The notes under the pieces: model-generated | What the model was told of the DNA's origin: nothing | What the model saw: only the letters and a program-made list of their open reading frames with translations | The model's database searches: none | Part shown: positions 8,571 through 16,723 of the stretch, piece by piece | Numbering within the stretch: the stretch's first letter is position 1 | Layout: every line of letters starts with the position of its first letter | Assembly (NCBI RefSeq): GCF_016907275.1 | Contig: NZ_JAFBBP010000001.1 | Coordinates: forward strand, 6,252,001-6,316,000 | Reading direction: 5' to 3' | From: Micromonospora luteifusca | Lineage (GTDB): Bacteria > Actinomycetota > Actinomycetes > Mycobacteriales > Micromonosporaceae | Length of the DNA stretch: 64,000 nucleotides | Program-made: the position numbers and the translations under genes

Positions 8571-8643
8571 GGCATCGTCCGCGTGCCGGTTCCCCTGGTG
8601 CTGCTGTACGCGAGGTTGATCCACCGGGTACGTGCGGTCGAGA

Positions 8644-9423
8644 CTACGACGAGATCGCCCGCGCCCACGGGGCGACGAGCCGTTCGAGGCCGGCCATCAG
8701 GTAGAAGAGCAGCGCGCCCATGATTGCGAGCAGGGTCAGCGCCGCGAACGCGAGTGGAGTGTCGGCGGACTGGCCGGAGCTGGCGATCACCGCACCGAGC
8801 CCGGCCTCGGGGTTGATCACCTCGCCGATGGTCGCGCCGATGATGGCCAGTGAGGTCGCGACCTTCAGTCCGACGAAGACCTGCGGCAGGGCCCACGGGA
8901 GTCGAACCTTCACGAAGGTCTGCCACCACGAGGCGGAGAGGGACCGGGCGAGTTCGCCGAGTTCGTTCGGGGTCGAGGTCAGCCCGGCCATGGTCGAGAC
9001 CAGGATCGGAAAGAAGCAGAGCAGCACGACCATCACGACTTTGGTTTCGTAGCCGAACCCGATCCAGACCAGGAGCAGCGGCGCGAGGGCCACCTTCGGC
9101 ACCGCGTTGACTCCGGCGATCATGGGGAGGGCCATCCGCTCGACTGTCCGGGACGCCGCGAGCAGGACGGCGAGCAGGAGCCCACCCACGCTCGCGATCC
9201 CGAACCCGATGACCGTCTCCAAGAAGGTGACCAGGGTCTGCTCGGCGAGGTAGCCGGGGAGCCGGACGAACGCGTCGACCACGTCCGGAGGTGCGGGCAG
9301 GAAGAACGGCTCGATGTCGAAGGCCCAGGTGCCCAGCCACCAGAGCGCGATCGTCAGCACCGCACCGAGGGTGGGTAGCCCGACGTGCGGCCAGCGTTGT
9401 GACGGCGGGGAACTGTCAGTCAC
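8644..9423 (-). CDS. ABC transporter permease, SsuC/TauC/ThiX-like
   Basis: 259 residues with six predicted transmembrane helices and a BPD_transp_1 loop around RSLSASWWQTFVKVRLPWAL, typical of permeases for sulfonates, nitrate or pyrimidine precursors. GTG start at 9423. It lies 79 bases downstream of its binding-protein gene on the same strand, so the two form an operon. No ATP-binding gene follows; the next gene is the convergent GH3 gene, so the ATPase must be encoded elsewhere. Divergence from the DUF6282 operon suggests import of the compound that operon degrades. Confidence 0.9.
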   Translation of the reverse strand: MTDSSPPSQRWPHVGLPTLGAVLTIALWWLGTWAFDIEPFFLPAPPDVVDAFVRLPGYLAEQTLVTFLETVIGFGIASVGGLLLAVLLAASRTVERMALPMIAGVNAVPKVALAPLLLVWIGFGYETKVVMVVLLCFFPILVSTMAGLTSTPNELGELARSLSASWWQTFVKVRLPWALPQVFVGLKVATSLAIIGATIGEVINPEAGLGAVIASSGQSADTPLAFAALTLLAIMGALLFYLMAGLERLVAPWARAISS

Positions 9424-9502
9424 GATGATCTTCCTGAGGTTCGAGAGTGGGCCGCACGGGCCACGGCCGACGTGCGGTGGCTCCGTGGGGTGATGCCTTC
9501 CG

Positions 9503-10519
9503 TCAGGACTTCTTCACGAACCTCAGGTCCACGACCTTCTCCGGAGTCAAGCCGGGCGGAATCAGGTTGGCGCCCTGCAGAATGGTGATGGTCTGAGCCA
9601 CCTGCTTCTCATCCATGAAGCCGATCGGGGCGCCACTCGCGGGGCGAACGTGGGGGGACATCGCATCGATCTCGCCCTTGCCCGCTGCCACGGAATAGGT
9701 GGGCTTCACCTTGTTGAGGATCGCCGCGGCCTCGTCCGGGTGCTCGATGCTGTACTGCAGCCCCTTGAGCACCGCGTCGGTGAATCGTTGCACCAGGTCG
9801 GGGTCCTTCTCGATGAGTGAGGGAGTGGTGATGATCGCGTTGCCGAAGAGGTCCCGCAGATAGTCGCTGTAGGGCAGCACCACAACCTCCTTCTTGGAGG
9901 CGACCTGCAGTGCGCCGCGGCTGAGCAAAAACGTGCCCAGCGCGTCGACCTTCCGGCTTGCCATGAGTCCGTTGAGCGCCGTGGCCTGGACGCCCTCGAT
10001 CTTCACCGTCTTCGGGTCGAAGCCGGCCAGCCGGGCGTACGCCGGGAAGAGCAGCTCGGTCACCGATCCGGCGCCGGTCGCCATCGTCTTGCCCTGCAGG
10101 TCCTTGGGGGTGGTGATGTTGGTGTCCGTGGTGGTCATCACCGAGATCAGCGTCTGCTGGTGCACGGCGGCGATGGCCCGCCAGTCAGTGAACTCACCCT
10201 TACCTGCTTGAATCACGGCACCGGTGAAGTCGAGCGCGGCGAACTGGACCTGACCGGACTTGAGGGCCGTCAGGTTCTGCTGGTTGCCAGCGCCCTCCTT
10301 GATGTCGACCTCGATGCCGACCTCGGCGAAGTAACCCTTTTCCTTCGCCACCCAGGCGAACGCATCCCGACCCACCGCGCCGAAGGCGGTTATGTAGGCG
10401 ACATTGTCGGTGGGTTTGCCGGTCGGGTCGCCGCCCTTGTCATCGGTACCGCTGCAACCGGTCACGGCGAGGGCCGCGGCGAGCAGCGTCATCACCAGCA
10501 TGCGAGAGCGCTTGACCAT
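9503..10519 (-). CDS. Substrate-binding lipoprotein, NMT1/THI5/SsuA-like
   Basis: 338 residues; signal peptide MVKRSRMLVMTLLAAALAVTG followed by Cys (lipobox VTGC). The mature part is an NMT1/SsuA type-II binding protein, with AYITAFGAVGRDAFAWVAKE near the start and KTMATGAGSVTELL in the ligand cleft. ATG 10519 has GGAGG about 8 bases upstream; the longer frame upstream is not used. These proteins bind small organic molecules (sulfonates, pyrimidine precursors, aromatic acids). Operon with the permease at 8644. The ligand is unknown; the divergent catabolic operon implies an organic acid. Confidence 0.9.
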   Translation of the reverse strand: MVKRSRMLVMTLLAAALAVTGCSGTDDKGGDPTGKPTDNVAYITAFGAVGRDAFAWVAKEKGYFAEVGIEVDIKEGAGNQQNLTALKSGQVQFAALDFTGAVIQAGKGEFTDWRAIAAVHQQTLISVMTTTDTNITTPKDLQGKTMATGAGSVTELLFPAYARLAGFDPKTVKIEGVQATALNGLMASRKVDALGTFLLSRGALQVASKKEVVVLPYSDYLRDLFGNAIITTPSLIEKDPDLVQRFTDAVLKGLQYSIEHPDEAAAILNKVKPTYSVAAGKGEIDAMSPHVRPASGAPIGFMDEKQVAQTITILQGANLIPPGLTPEKVVDLRFVKKS

Positions 10520-10607
10520 GTGATGCCTCCAGCTTGAAAGTCTCGGGGAAGGCGTGCGCCATGCCGACACGGTTCGCATGAGGCAGTTCCGTCCACATTG
10601 CTCTCGT

Positions 10608-10620
10608 CGATCAATGATCG
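10608..10620. promoter_or_regulatory. 13-bp palindrome between divergent importer and catabolic operons
   Basis: CGATCAATGATCG is a perfect odd palindrome in the 245-bp intergenic region between genes starting at 10519 and 10765. It is a candidate regulator site; no regulator gene lies beside it. A TTGACA box at 10713-10718 precedes the forward operon, without a clear -10. Confidence 0.4.
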
Positions 10621-10764
10621 TAGATGAAAGTTGCCATGGCTGTCACCGGAACGATTTGCAGACACCTGTCCATGAACCCTGCGAGGGAGACGTTCCCGCA
10701 GCTGGCGATTGGTTGACAATGGACGGTCAGACCGCAAAGGCGCAGATCCCCACGAAGGAGCACG

Positions 10765-11700
10765 ATGTCTGATCACCCTGTCCCGTCCGCCCGGGCCCGC
10801 GCCCTGGTCCGCGGCGCCTACGACACGCACGTACACGTGGCCCCCGACGTGATGGCGCGGCGCATCGACGATGTCGATCTGGCGTACCGGTGCGTCGACG
10901 TCGGGCTCGCCGGCTTCGTCCTCAAGTCCCATTACGTGGCCACCGCCGAACGGGCGGCGGTCGTCCGCAAGGTGGTCCCCGGCGTCGAGGCGCTCGGCGC
11001 GATCACTCTCAACGGCGCCATGGGTGGCATCAACCCGGTCGCCGTCGAAGTCGCCGCACGGCAGGGCGCGCGGATCGTCTGGATGCCCACGGTGGATTCC
11101 GGAAACCAGCGGCGCAGCACCGCCACCGATCTGCCCGGTGCCACACCCGCGATGTGGGGGGCGTTCCAAGCCGACCTGCACAGCCAGGGCATCGTGCCGG
11201 AGCCCGTCGACGTCGTCGATGACGAGGGACGTGTCCTCGACCGGGTACGCCAGGTGCTGCGGGTGATCGCCCGACACGACATCGCGCTCGCCACCGGCCA
11301 CCTCAGCGGCGCCGAGATCGTCAGCGTGGTCCAAGCCGCCCACGAAGAAGGGGTACGCCGAATCGTGGTCACCCATCCCGAGTTCACCTCCCAGCGGCTG
11401 CCGGCCGAGCAGCAGCGGGAGTTGGCCGAGGCGGGCGCCCTGTTGGAACGCTGCTTCACCACCCCGCACTCGGGCAAGGTCGCCTGGGTGGAGCTCTTCG
11501 CCACCATTCGTGCGGTCGGGGTGGCCCACTCCGTCCTCTCCAGTGACCTCGGGCAACCCTTCAACCCGCCGGTCGAGGACGGTCTGGCGCTCTTCGCCGA
11601 CCGCTTGCTCGACGCCGGCTTCACCGATGAGGAGATCCACGTCATGGCGGTGGTCAACTCGCGTCGCCTGGCGACGCCCACGGCGACGGTGCCAGCATGA
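10765..11700 (+). CDS. DUF6282 family amidohydrolase-like protein
   Basis: 311 residues, start ATG 10765 with AAGGAG about 8 bases before. The sequence fits a metal-dependent TIM-barrel hydrolase: HxH in YDTHVHVAPD (strand 1), a Lys in FVLKSHY, His in LATGHLSG, His in VVTHPEF, and Asp in VLSSDLGQ near the end, i.e. a full candidate metal-ligand set. It is translationally coupled to the PIG-L gene (ATGA overlap), which is coupled to the RraA-like gene. With GalB-like and aldolase-like partners, a lactone or amide hydrolysis upstream of a 4-oxalomesaconate-like intermediate is plausible (by analogy with LigI), but no DUF6282 activity is known to me. Confidence 0.75.
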   Translation: MSDHPVPSARARALVRGAYDTHVHVAPDVMARRIDDVDLAYRCVDVGLAGFVLKSHYVATAERAAVVRKVVPGVEALGAITLNGAMGGINPVAVEVAARQGARIVWMPTVDSGNQRRSTATDLPGATPAMWGAFQADLHSQGIVPEPVDVVDDEGRVLDRVRQVLRVIARHDIALATGHLSGAEIVSVVQAAHEEGVRRIVVTHPEFTSQRLPAEQQRELAEAGALLERCFTTPHSGKVAWVELFATIRAVGVAHSVLSSDLGQPFNPPVEDGLALFADRLLDAGFTDEEIHVMAVVNSRRLATPTATVPA

Positions 11701-12413
11701 GCGCGCGGCGAATGCTCGTGGTGGGTGCCCACTCGGCCGACTTCGTCTGGCGTGCCGCAGGGGCGATCGCCAAGCACACCGCGGCGGGTGGTGAGGCCGT
11801 CGTGCTCGCCCTCTCCTACGGTGAGCGGGGCGAGTCCGGCGAGCTGTGGAAGGACCCGAACCAGACGGTCGAGAACGTCAAGCGACTGCGGCACGCGGAG
11901 GCGGAGCGCGCGGCCGCCGCGGTCGGCGCCCGCTTGGAGACGTTCGATCGGGGCGACTACCCCCTGCGGATCAGAGACGAGGACATCGACCGGCTGGCCG
12001 CACTGATGCGGGAGTACGCCCCGCACGTGGTGCTCACCCACCCGGACCGTGACCCGTTCAACCCGGATCACCCGGTGGCGCACAGCGCGGTGGCGACCGC
12101 CCGGCAGCTCACCGCGGGAGCCGGGGTGTCCAGCGGCTTCCGGACCGCCCCGCCCTCGGAGTTCCTGGTCTTCGAACCGCACCAGCCCGAGCTGTGCGGG
12201 TTCGTTCCCACCGTCTTCGTCGACATCACCGATGTGATGCCGGCCAAGCAGGAGGCGATGGCGTCGATGGGTGCCCAGGGCTACCTACGTGAGTACTACA
12301 CGCAGCGGGCCGATCAGCGTGGCAACCACGCCCGCCGGGTGACCGGTGACGCCACCATTCGGCAGGCCGAGGCGTTCCAGCGATTGATCCCGACGGTGGT
12401 GGGTGCACTGTGA
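11697..12413 (+). CDS. PIG-L superfamily protein, 4-oxalomesaconate hydratase (GalB)-like
   Basis: 238 residues. The N-terminal metal motif is AHSADFVWRAAGAIA rather than the canonical AHPDD of PIG-L deacetylases. This HxADFVWR form is, as I recall, the signature of GalB-type 4-oxalomesaconate hydratases of the gallate/protocatechuate 4,5-cleavage pathway. The second motif, HPDRDPFNPDHPVAH, supplies further metal ligands. Its ATG overlaps the DUF6282 stop, and its stop overlaps the start of an RraA/CHA-aldolase-like gene, exactly the enzyme that would act after GalB. A hydratase on a tricarboxylic intermediate is the favoured role; deacetylase is the alternative. Confidence 0.75.
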   Translation: MSARRMLVVGAHSADFVWRAAGAIAKHTAAGGEAVVLALSYGERGESGELWKDPNQTVENVKRLRHAEAERAAAAVGARLETFDRGDYPLRIRDEDIDRLAALMREYAPHVVLTHPDRDPFNPDHPVAHSAVATARQLTAGAGVSSGFRTAPPSEFLVFEPHQPELCGFVPTVFVDITDVMPAKQEAMASMGAQGYLREYYTQRADQRGNHARRVTGDATIRQAEAFQRLIPTVVGAL

Positions 12414-13066
12414 GCGAGAATCGTGACGCGGCGGTCGTCGGGCCGGGCGTGATCGAGACGTTGACTGCCGGCGGGGTGGCGACCGTCTTCGAGGCCGCTG
12501 GCCGGTGTGGCCTCATCGACGTCGATCTTGTCCAGATCGTGCCGGGCACCCGGGTCGCCGGCGTGGCCCGGACCGTCCGCTGCGGTCAGGACGACAACCG
12601 CGCCGTGCACGAGGCGATGACGGTGGTACGCCCCGGGGAGGTCCTCGTGCTGACCATGCCCGAGCCCACCCCGGTCGCCCTGATCGGCGAGTTGCTGGCC
12701 ACCCAGGCCAAGGTCGCCGGCGCGGCGGGCCTACTCGTGGACGCCGCGGTGCGCGACGTGGACGAGCTCCGAGAACTCGGGCTGCCGATCTGGGCCCGGT
12801 GGCAACGGGTACGAGGCGCGACCAAGCGCGAGCGGGGCTCGCTCGACGTCGCGGTCCGGGTGGGTGGGGCGACCGTCAACCCGGGGGACGTGGTGGTCCT
12901 CGACGCAGACGGTGCCGTGGTCGTGGCGCGGGGGAGTGCGGTCGAGGTGGCCGCCGCGACGCGGAGTCGGATCGAGAAGGAGACCCGGTTGCGGGCCCGG
13001 CTGGAGGCCGGTGAGTTCAGCTACGACCTGCACGGCTTGCGGGCGCAGGACGAGGCCGCCGGCTGA
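12410..13066 (+). CDS. RraA-family protein, 4-carboxy-4-hydroxy-2-oxoadipate aldolase-like
   Basis: 218 residues with GTG start overlapping the preceding stop (GTGA). The RraA/HMG-aldolase signature is present: GLLVDAAVRDVDELRELGLP, with the Arg-Asp pair that binds substrate carboxylate and Mg. The length and context (after a GalB-like hydratase) favour a class II aldolase cleaving 4-carboxy-4-hydroxy-2-oxoadipate or a related oxo acid to pyruvate and oxaloacetate, rather than the RNase E inhibitor RraA. It is the last gene of a three-gene coupled operon. Confidence 0.75.
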   Translation: MSENRDAAVVGPGVIETLTAGGVATVFEAAGRCGLIDVDLVQIVPGTRVAGVARTVRCGQDDNRAVHEAMTVVRPGEVLVLTMPEPTPVALIGELLATQAKVAGAAGLLVDAAVRDVDELRELGLPIWARWQRVRGATKRERGSLDVAVRVGGATVNPGDVVVLDADGAVVVARGSAVEVAAATRSRIEKETRLRARLEAGEFSYDLHGLRAQDEAAG

Positions 13067-13070
13067 GCGG

Positions 13071-13290
13071 GAGCCGCCGACCGTCGAGGCCGCCGACCAG
13101 CAGCATGTGGTGGATCCACCACAGGTCGCCGGTCGGGTCGCGGAAGCGGCTGACGTAGAGACGCGGGAAGGCGGGCGTGGTCGTCGGCAGCCCACTCAGC
13201 CGGCTGATCGGTTAACGATTTCTCACCCAGGTCGGGCGGGCGCACCGCCAGTACGCCGAGGAAGGTGCGGTCGGGCGTCGGCGACCGGTG
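13071..13290 (-). pseudogene. Possible decayed protein-coding remnant
   Basis: On the reverse strand, two adjacent frames read like protein: GVLAVRPPDLGEKSLTDQ in one, then RLYVSRFRDPTGDLWWIHH in another, as if separated by a frameshift near 13160. No start or complete domain is visible and I do not recognise the family. It could also be chance reading in GC-rich intergenic DNA. Confidence 0.25.
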
Positions 13291-13318
13291 AGAAAAACGT
13301 GAGCCTCGGCCTTGATTC

Positions 13319-13332
13319 GGAAATCGATTGCT
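13319..13332. promoter_or_regulatory. LacI-type operator, site 1 (kinase-isomerase operon)
   Basis: GGAAATCGATTGCT ends 15 bases before ATG 13348. It fits nGnAAnCGnTTnCn at all fixed positions and is nearly identical to the sites at 18247 and 18379 before the GH172 gene. Binding by the LacI protein encoded at 16724-17722 is inferred. Confidence 0.65.
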
Positions 13333-13347
13333 GAAACAGTGGGCGCC

Positions 13348-14886
13348 ATGAAAGTCGCGGCTGTCCTCGGCGTGGACATCGGCACATCGAGCAGCAAGGG
13401 CGTGCTCGTCAACGTCGACGGCCGCGTCCTGCGGTCGTCCACCCGGACGCACGAGGTGAGCCGACCACGACCTGGCTGGGTCGAGATGGACGCCGACGTC
13501 TGGTGGCAGGAGTTCGTCTCCCTCACCAGCGACCTGCTGGCACCCGGCGACGCCGAGGTCGTCGCAGTCGGGGTGAGCGGCATGGGACCGTGCGTCCTGC
13601 TCACCGACGCCGCCAACGTCCCACTCCGCCCGGCCATCCTCTACGGCGTCGACACCCGCTCGACCGATCAGATCGACCGGCTCAACGAGCGGTTCGGCGC
13701 GGACGAGATCCTGCGTCGGTGCGGCTCGGCCCTGTCCAGCCAGGCGGCGGGCGCGAAGGTGGCCTGGGTCGTCGAGAACGAGCCAGACCTCTACCGCCGG
13801 GCCCGTCGGCTCTTCATGCCCAGTTCGTGGCTCGCCGCCAAGCTCACCGACGAGTACGTGCTGGACCACCACTCGGCGAGCCAGTGCACGCCGCTGTACG
13901 ACACCGACGGCCACGACTGGTACCGCCCATGGGCCGCCGAGATCGCCCCCGGGTTGGCCCTGCCTCCGCTGCGTTGGCCCGGCGACGTGGCAGGCCGGGT
14001 GACGGCGGAGGCGGCGGCGCTCACCGGGCTGCCGGCGGGCGTCCCCGTGATCACCGGAACCATCGACGCCTGGTCGGAGGCGATCAGCGTCGGCGCTCAG
14101 GGCGTCGGCGACCTCATGCTGATGTACGGCACGACGATGTTCCTGGTCCACACGGTCGCGGCCCGGGTCACCGACCCGTCGCTGTGGGGGACCGTCGGCG
14201 CCCTGCCCGGGACGCGCAATCTCGCAGGTGGCCTGGCGACGTCCGGCGCGATCACGGCGTGGCTGCGCGAGCTGTTCGGCTCGCCGGACTACCCCGATCT
14301 GCTCCGCCTCGCCGAGGCCTCGGGTCCGGGCGCCCGAGGGCTGCTCATGCTGCCCTACTTCGCCGGCGAACGGACGCCGATCCTGGATCCGCAGGCCCGC
14401 GGCATCCTCGCCGGCCTCACCATCTCGCACGACCGCGGTGACCTCTACCGCGCCGCGCTCGAAGCGACTGGCCTCGGCGTACGCCACAACATCGAGACCA
14501 TCGAGGCGAGCGGCGGTGACATCCGGCGCGTCGTCGCGGTCGGCGGGGGCACCCGGGGCGGGCTCTGGACACAGATCGTCTCCGACGTCACCGGGCGCGC
14601 CCAGGTGATCCCCGCGCAGACCATCGGCGCCAGTTACGGCGCGGCGTTCCTGGCCGCGCAGACGGGGTGGACCGTCTCGATCGAGGCGTGGAACCCCGCC
14701 ACGGAGGTCTGCGAGCCACAGGCCGAGTTCGCCGCCGACTACGACGAGCTGTACGGCCTGTATCGCGAGCTGTACACGAGTTCCAAGCGGGTCGCTCACG
14801 CGCTCGCCGCACGTCAGGTCCGTTTCCTGGGCGCTGCCCGGACGGACGCCAGCAAAGAGCAACGCAACGAAGGAGTCGCCCCATGA
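13348..14886 (+). CDS. FGGY-family carbohydrate kinase
   Basis: 512 residues, typical for FGGY kinases (xylulokinase, ribulokinase, fuculokinase). The N-terminal FGGY domain begins VLGVDIGTSSSKGVLV, the ATP-binding DIGT motif; the C-terminal domain has RRVVAVGGGTRGGLWTQIVSDV, the phosphate-2/adenosine signature. An in-frame GTG at 13339 is an alternative start; no strong RBS is seen. Its stop overlaps the start of the isomerase gene (ATGA), so the two act as a unit: isomerase makes a ketose, kinase phosphorylates it. With a D-arabinose/L-fucose-type isomerase the expected substrate is D-ribulose or L-fuculose. A LacI-type operator sits just upstream. Confidence 0.88.
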   Translation: MKVAAVLGVDIGTSSSKGVLVNVDGRVLRSSTRTHEVSRPRPGWVEMDADVWWQEFVSLTSDLLAPGDAEVVAVGVSGMGPCVLLTDAANVPLRPAILYGVDTRSTDQIDRLNERFGADEILRRCGSALSSQAAGAKVAWVVENEPDLYRRARRLFMPSSWLAAKLTDEYVLDHHSASQCTPLYDTDGHDWYRPWAAEIAPGLALPPLRWPGDVAGRVTAEAAALTGLPAGVPVITGTIDAWSEAISVGAQGVGDLMLMYGTTMFLVHTVAARVTDPSLWGTVGALPGTRNLAGGLATSGAITAWLRELFGSPDYPDLLRLAEASGPGARGLLMLPYFAGERTPILDPQARGILAGLTISHDRGDLYRAALEATGLGVRHNIETIEASGGDIRRVVAVGGGTRGGLWTQIVSDVTGRAQVIPAQTIGASYGAAFLAAQTGWTVSIEAWNPATEVCEPQAEFAADYDELYGLYRELYTSSKRVAHALAARQVRFLGAARTDASKEQRNEGVAP

Positions 14887-16517
14887 CCAGTTACACGCTG
14901 CCCGTGCCTGTCGATCCGCCGGCGATGGCACCCGGTACCGTCTACACGGTTGCCAGCGGCGATCTCCGCCTCAGCGCGAACGTCACCTGCTGGCCCACCC
15001 AGCAGCAACTGGAGGCCGACCTCAGCGCGGCGGTCAACGCGCTCGGCTGGAAGGTCGAGCGCGGGCACGGCGTCGACCCGGTCAAGGGGCACGGCTTCAT
15101 CGACAGTCAGCGCGCGGGCATCGAGGTCTTCAAGCAGATCCCCGTCGACGCGCCGCTGATCGTGGTCGAGGCCGTCTGGCAGTACAGCCACCACGTCCTG
15201 GCCGGGCTGCGCAGCCACCGGGGGCCGATCCTCATCGTGGCGAACTGGAGCGGTGAGTTCCCCGGTCTGGTCGGCCTGCTCAACCTCACCGCGAGCCTTA
15301 CCAAGGCCGGCATTCCGCACTCCGCGCTGTGGAGCCGGGACTTCACCGACGAGTGGGCCATCAACGGGCTGCGGACCTGGCTCGAAACCGGCCAGCTGCG
15401 CCACGACACCAGCCACGTACGTGACCTGCCCGCCCTGCCCGACGACCCGGAGGTCGCGCTGGGCCGGTCGCTGGCCAGCCAGCTCGTGACGGAGAAGGCC
15501 ATCATCGGCGTCTTCGACGAGGGATGCATGGGGATGTACAACGCGATCTTCGACGACGAGTTGATCAATCCGCTTGGCATCTACAAGGAGCGGCTGTCGC
15601 AGAGCGCCCTGGTCGCTGAGATGGCGCGCGTCTCCGACGAGGAGGCCCGAGCGGTCCGCCGGTGGTTGGACGACGCCGGGATGACCTTCCACGTGGGCAC
15701 CGACGAGGCCAGCGAGCTGACCGAGGCGCAGTTGCTCAGCCAGTTCAAGATGTACGTCGCCGCCCTGCGCATCTCCGACGACTACGGCTTGGACGCGGTG
15801 GGCATCCAGTACCAGCAGGGCCTGAAGGACACCGTTCCGGCCAGCGACCTCGCCGAGGGTCTGCTGAACAACGTCCAGCGGCCGCCGGTGCTCAGCCGCG
15901 ACGGGAGCCGCGAGCTGTACCCGGGGGCGCCGCTGCCGCACTTCAACGAGGTCGACGAGGGGGTGGCGGTCGACTCGCTCGTCACCAACCGGATCTGGAC
16001 GGCCATGGGCCTCGACCCGGCGACGACCCTGCACGACATCCGGTGGGGCGAGCAGTACGGCGACGACTTCGTCTGGGTGTTCGAGATCTCCGGCTCGGTG
16101 CCGGCGTCACACAACGGTGGTTACGACAAGTCGTACAGCATGCGCCAGCCCCCGATGTTCTTCCCGCTGGGTGGCGGCACCCTGAGCGGGGTGTCGAAGC
16201 CAGGGGAGATCGTCTGGTCCCGGGTGTTCATCATGGACGGTGTGCTGCACGTGGACCTGGGTCGCGGCACCGTCGTCGAGCTGCCGGCCGAGGAGACCCA
16301 GCGCCGGTTGGACGCCACCAACCCGCAGTGGCCGATCATGCACGCCGTCCTGCACGGGGTCGGCCGGGACCAGTTGATGGCGCGGCACAAGGCCAACCAC
16401 GCCAACGTCGTCTACGCGCCGGACGCGGAGACCGCCGACAAGGCGCTGCGGGCCAAGGCGGCCCTGTTCGCCGAACTCGGCGTCCAGGTGCACCTGTGCG
16501 GTGAGGTCAACCTCTGA
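14883..16517 (+). CDS. L-fucose/D-arabinose isomerase-like protein
   Basis: 544 residues starting at ATG 14883, coupled to the kinase. It matches the L-fucose isomerase fold: an N-terminal Rossmann-like region (residues ~20-180), a second alpha/beta domain with EKAIIGVFDEGCMGMYNAI, and a C-terminal region with IQYQQGLKDTVPASDLAEG. The Glu of FDEGCMGM and a downstream Asp are candidate metal ligands. It is slightly shorter than E. coli FucI (~590), so it belongs to a divergent branch. FucI enzymes also convert D-arabinose to D-ribulose. Together with the FGGY kinase this would feed D-arabinose into the pentose phosphate pathway; L-fucose is the alternative. Confidence 0.8.
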   Translation: MTSYTLPVPVDPPAMAPGTVYTVASGDLRLSANVTCWPTQQQLEADLSAAVNALGWKVERGHGVDPVKGHGFIDSQRAGIEVFKQIPVDAPLIVVEAVWQYSHHVLAGLRSHRGPILIVANWSGEFPGLVGLLNLTASLTKAGIPHSALWSRDFTDEWAINGLRTWLETGQLRHDTSHVRDLPALPDDPEVALGRSLASQLVTEKAIIGVFDEGCMGMYNAIFDDELINPLGIYKERLSQSALVAEMARVSDEEARAVRRWLDDAGMTFHVGTDEASELTEAQLLSQFKMYVAALRISDDYGLDAVGIQYQQGLKDTVPASDLAEGLLNNVQRPPVLSRDGSRELYPGAPLPHFNEVDEGVAVDSLVTNRIWTAMGLDPATTLHDIRWGEQYGDDFVWVFEISGSVPASHNGGYDKSYSMRQPPMFFPLGGGTLSGVSKPGEIVWSRVFIMDGVLHVDLGRGTVVELPAEETQRRLDATNPQWPIMHAVLHGVGRDQLMARHKANHANVVYAPDAETADKALRAKAALFAELGVQVHLCGEVNL

Positions 16518-16723
16518 CGGCTCGGGCCGGTCGAGCCCGCACGGTTGCGGGTGATCCACCGGAGTGACGGCGAGACCGCTGGCGCCGCGGAGCGGAGCCG
16601 GCGGAACACGGACGGGGAGCCTGACGGTGTACCGGGGGCAGGTTCCCCGTCCTCCAATCCAATCGCGGGCGGCTCGGCCACCGGCTCCGACAGCGGTGGC
16701 CGTGGGCTCGCCGGCTGCGGGGT

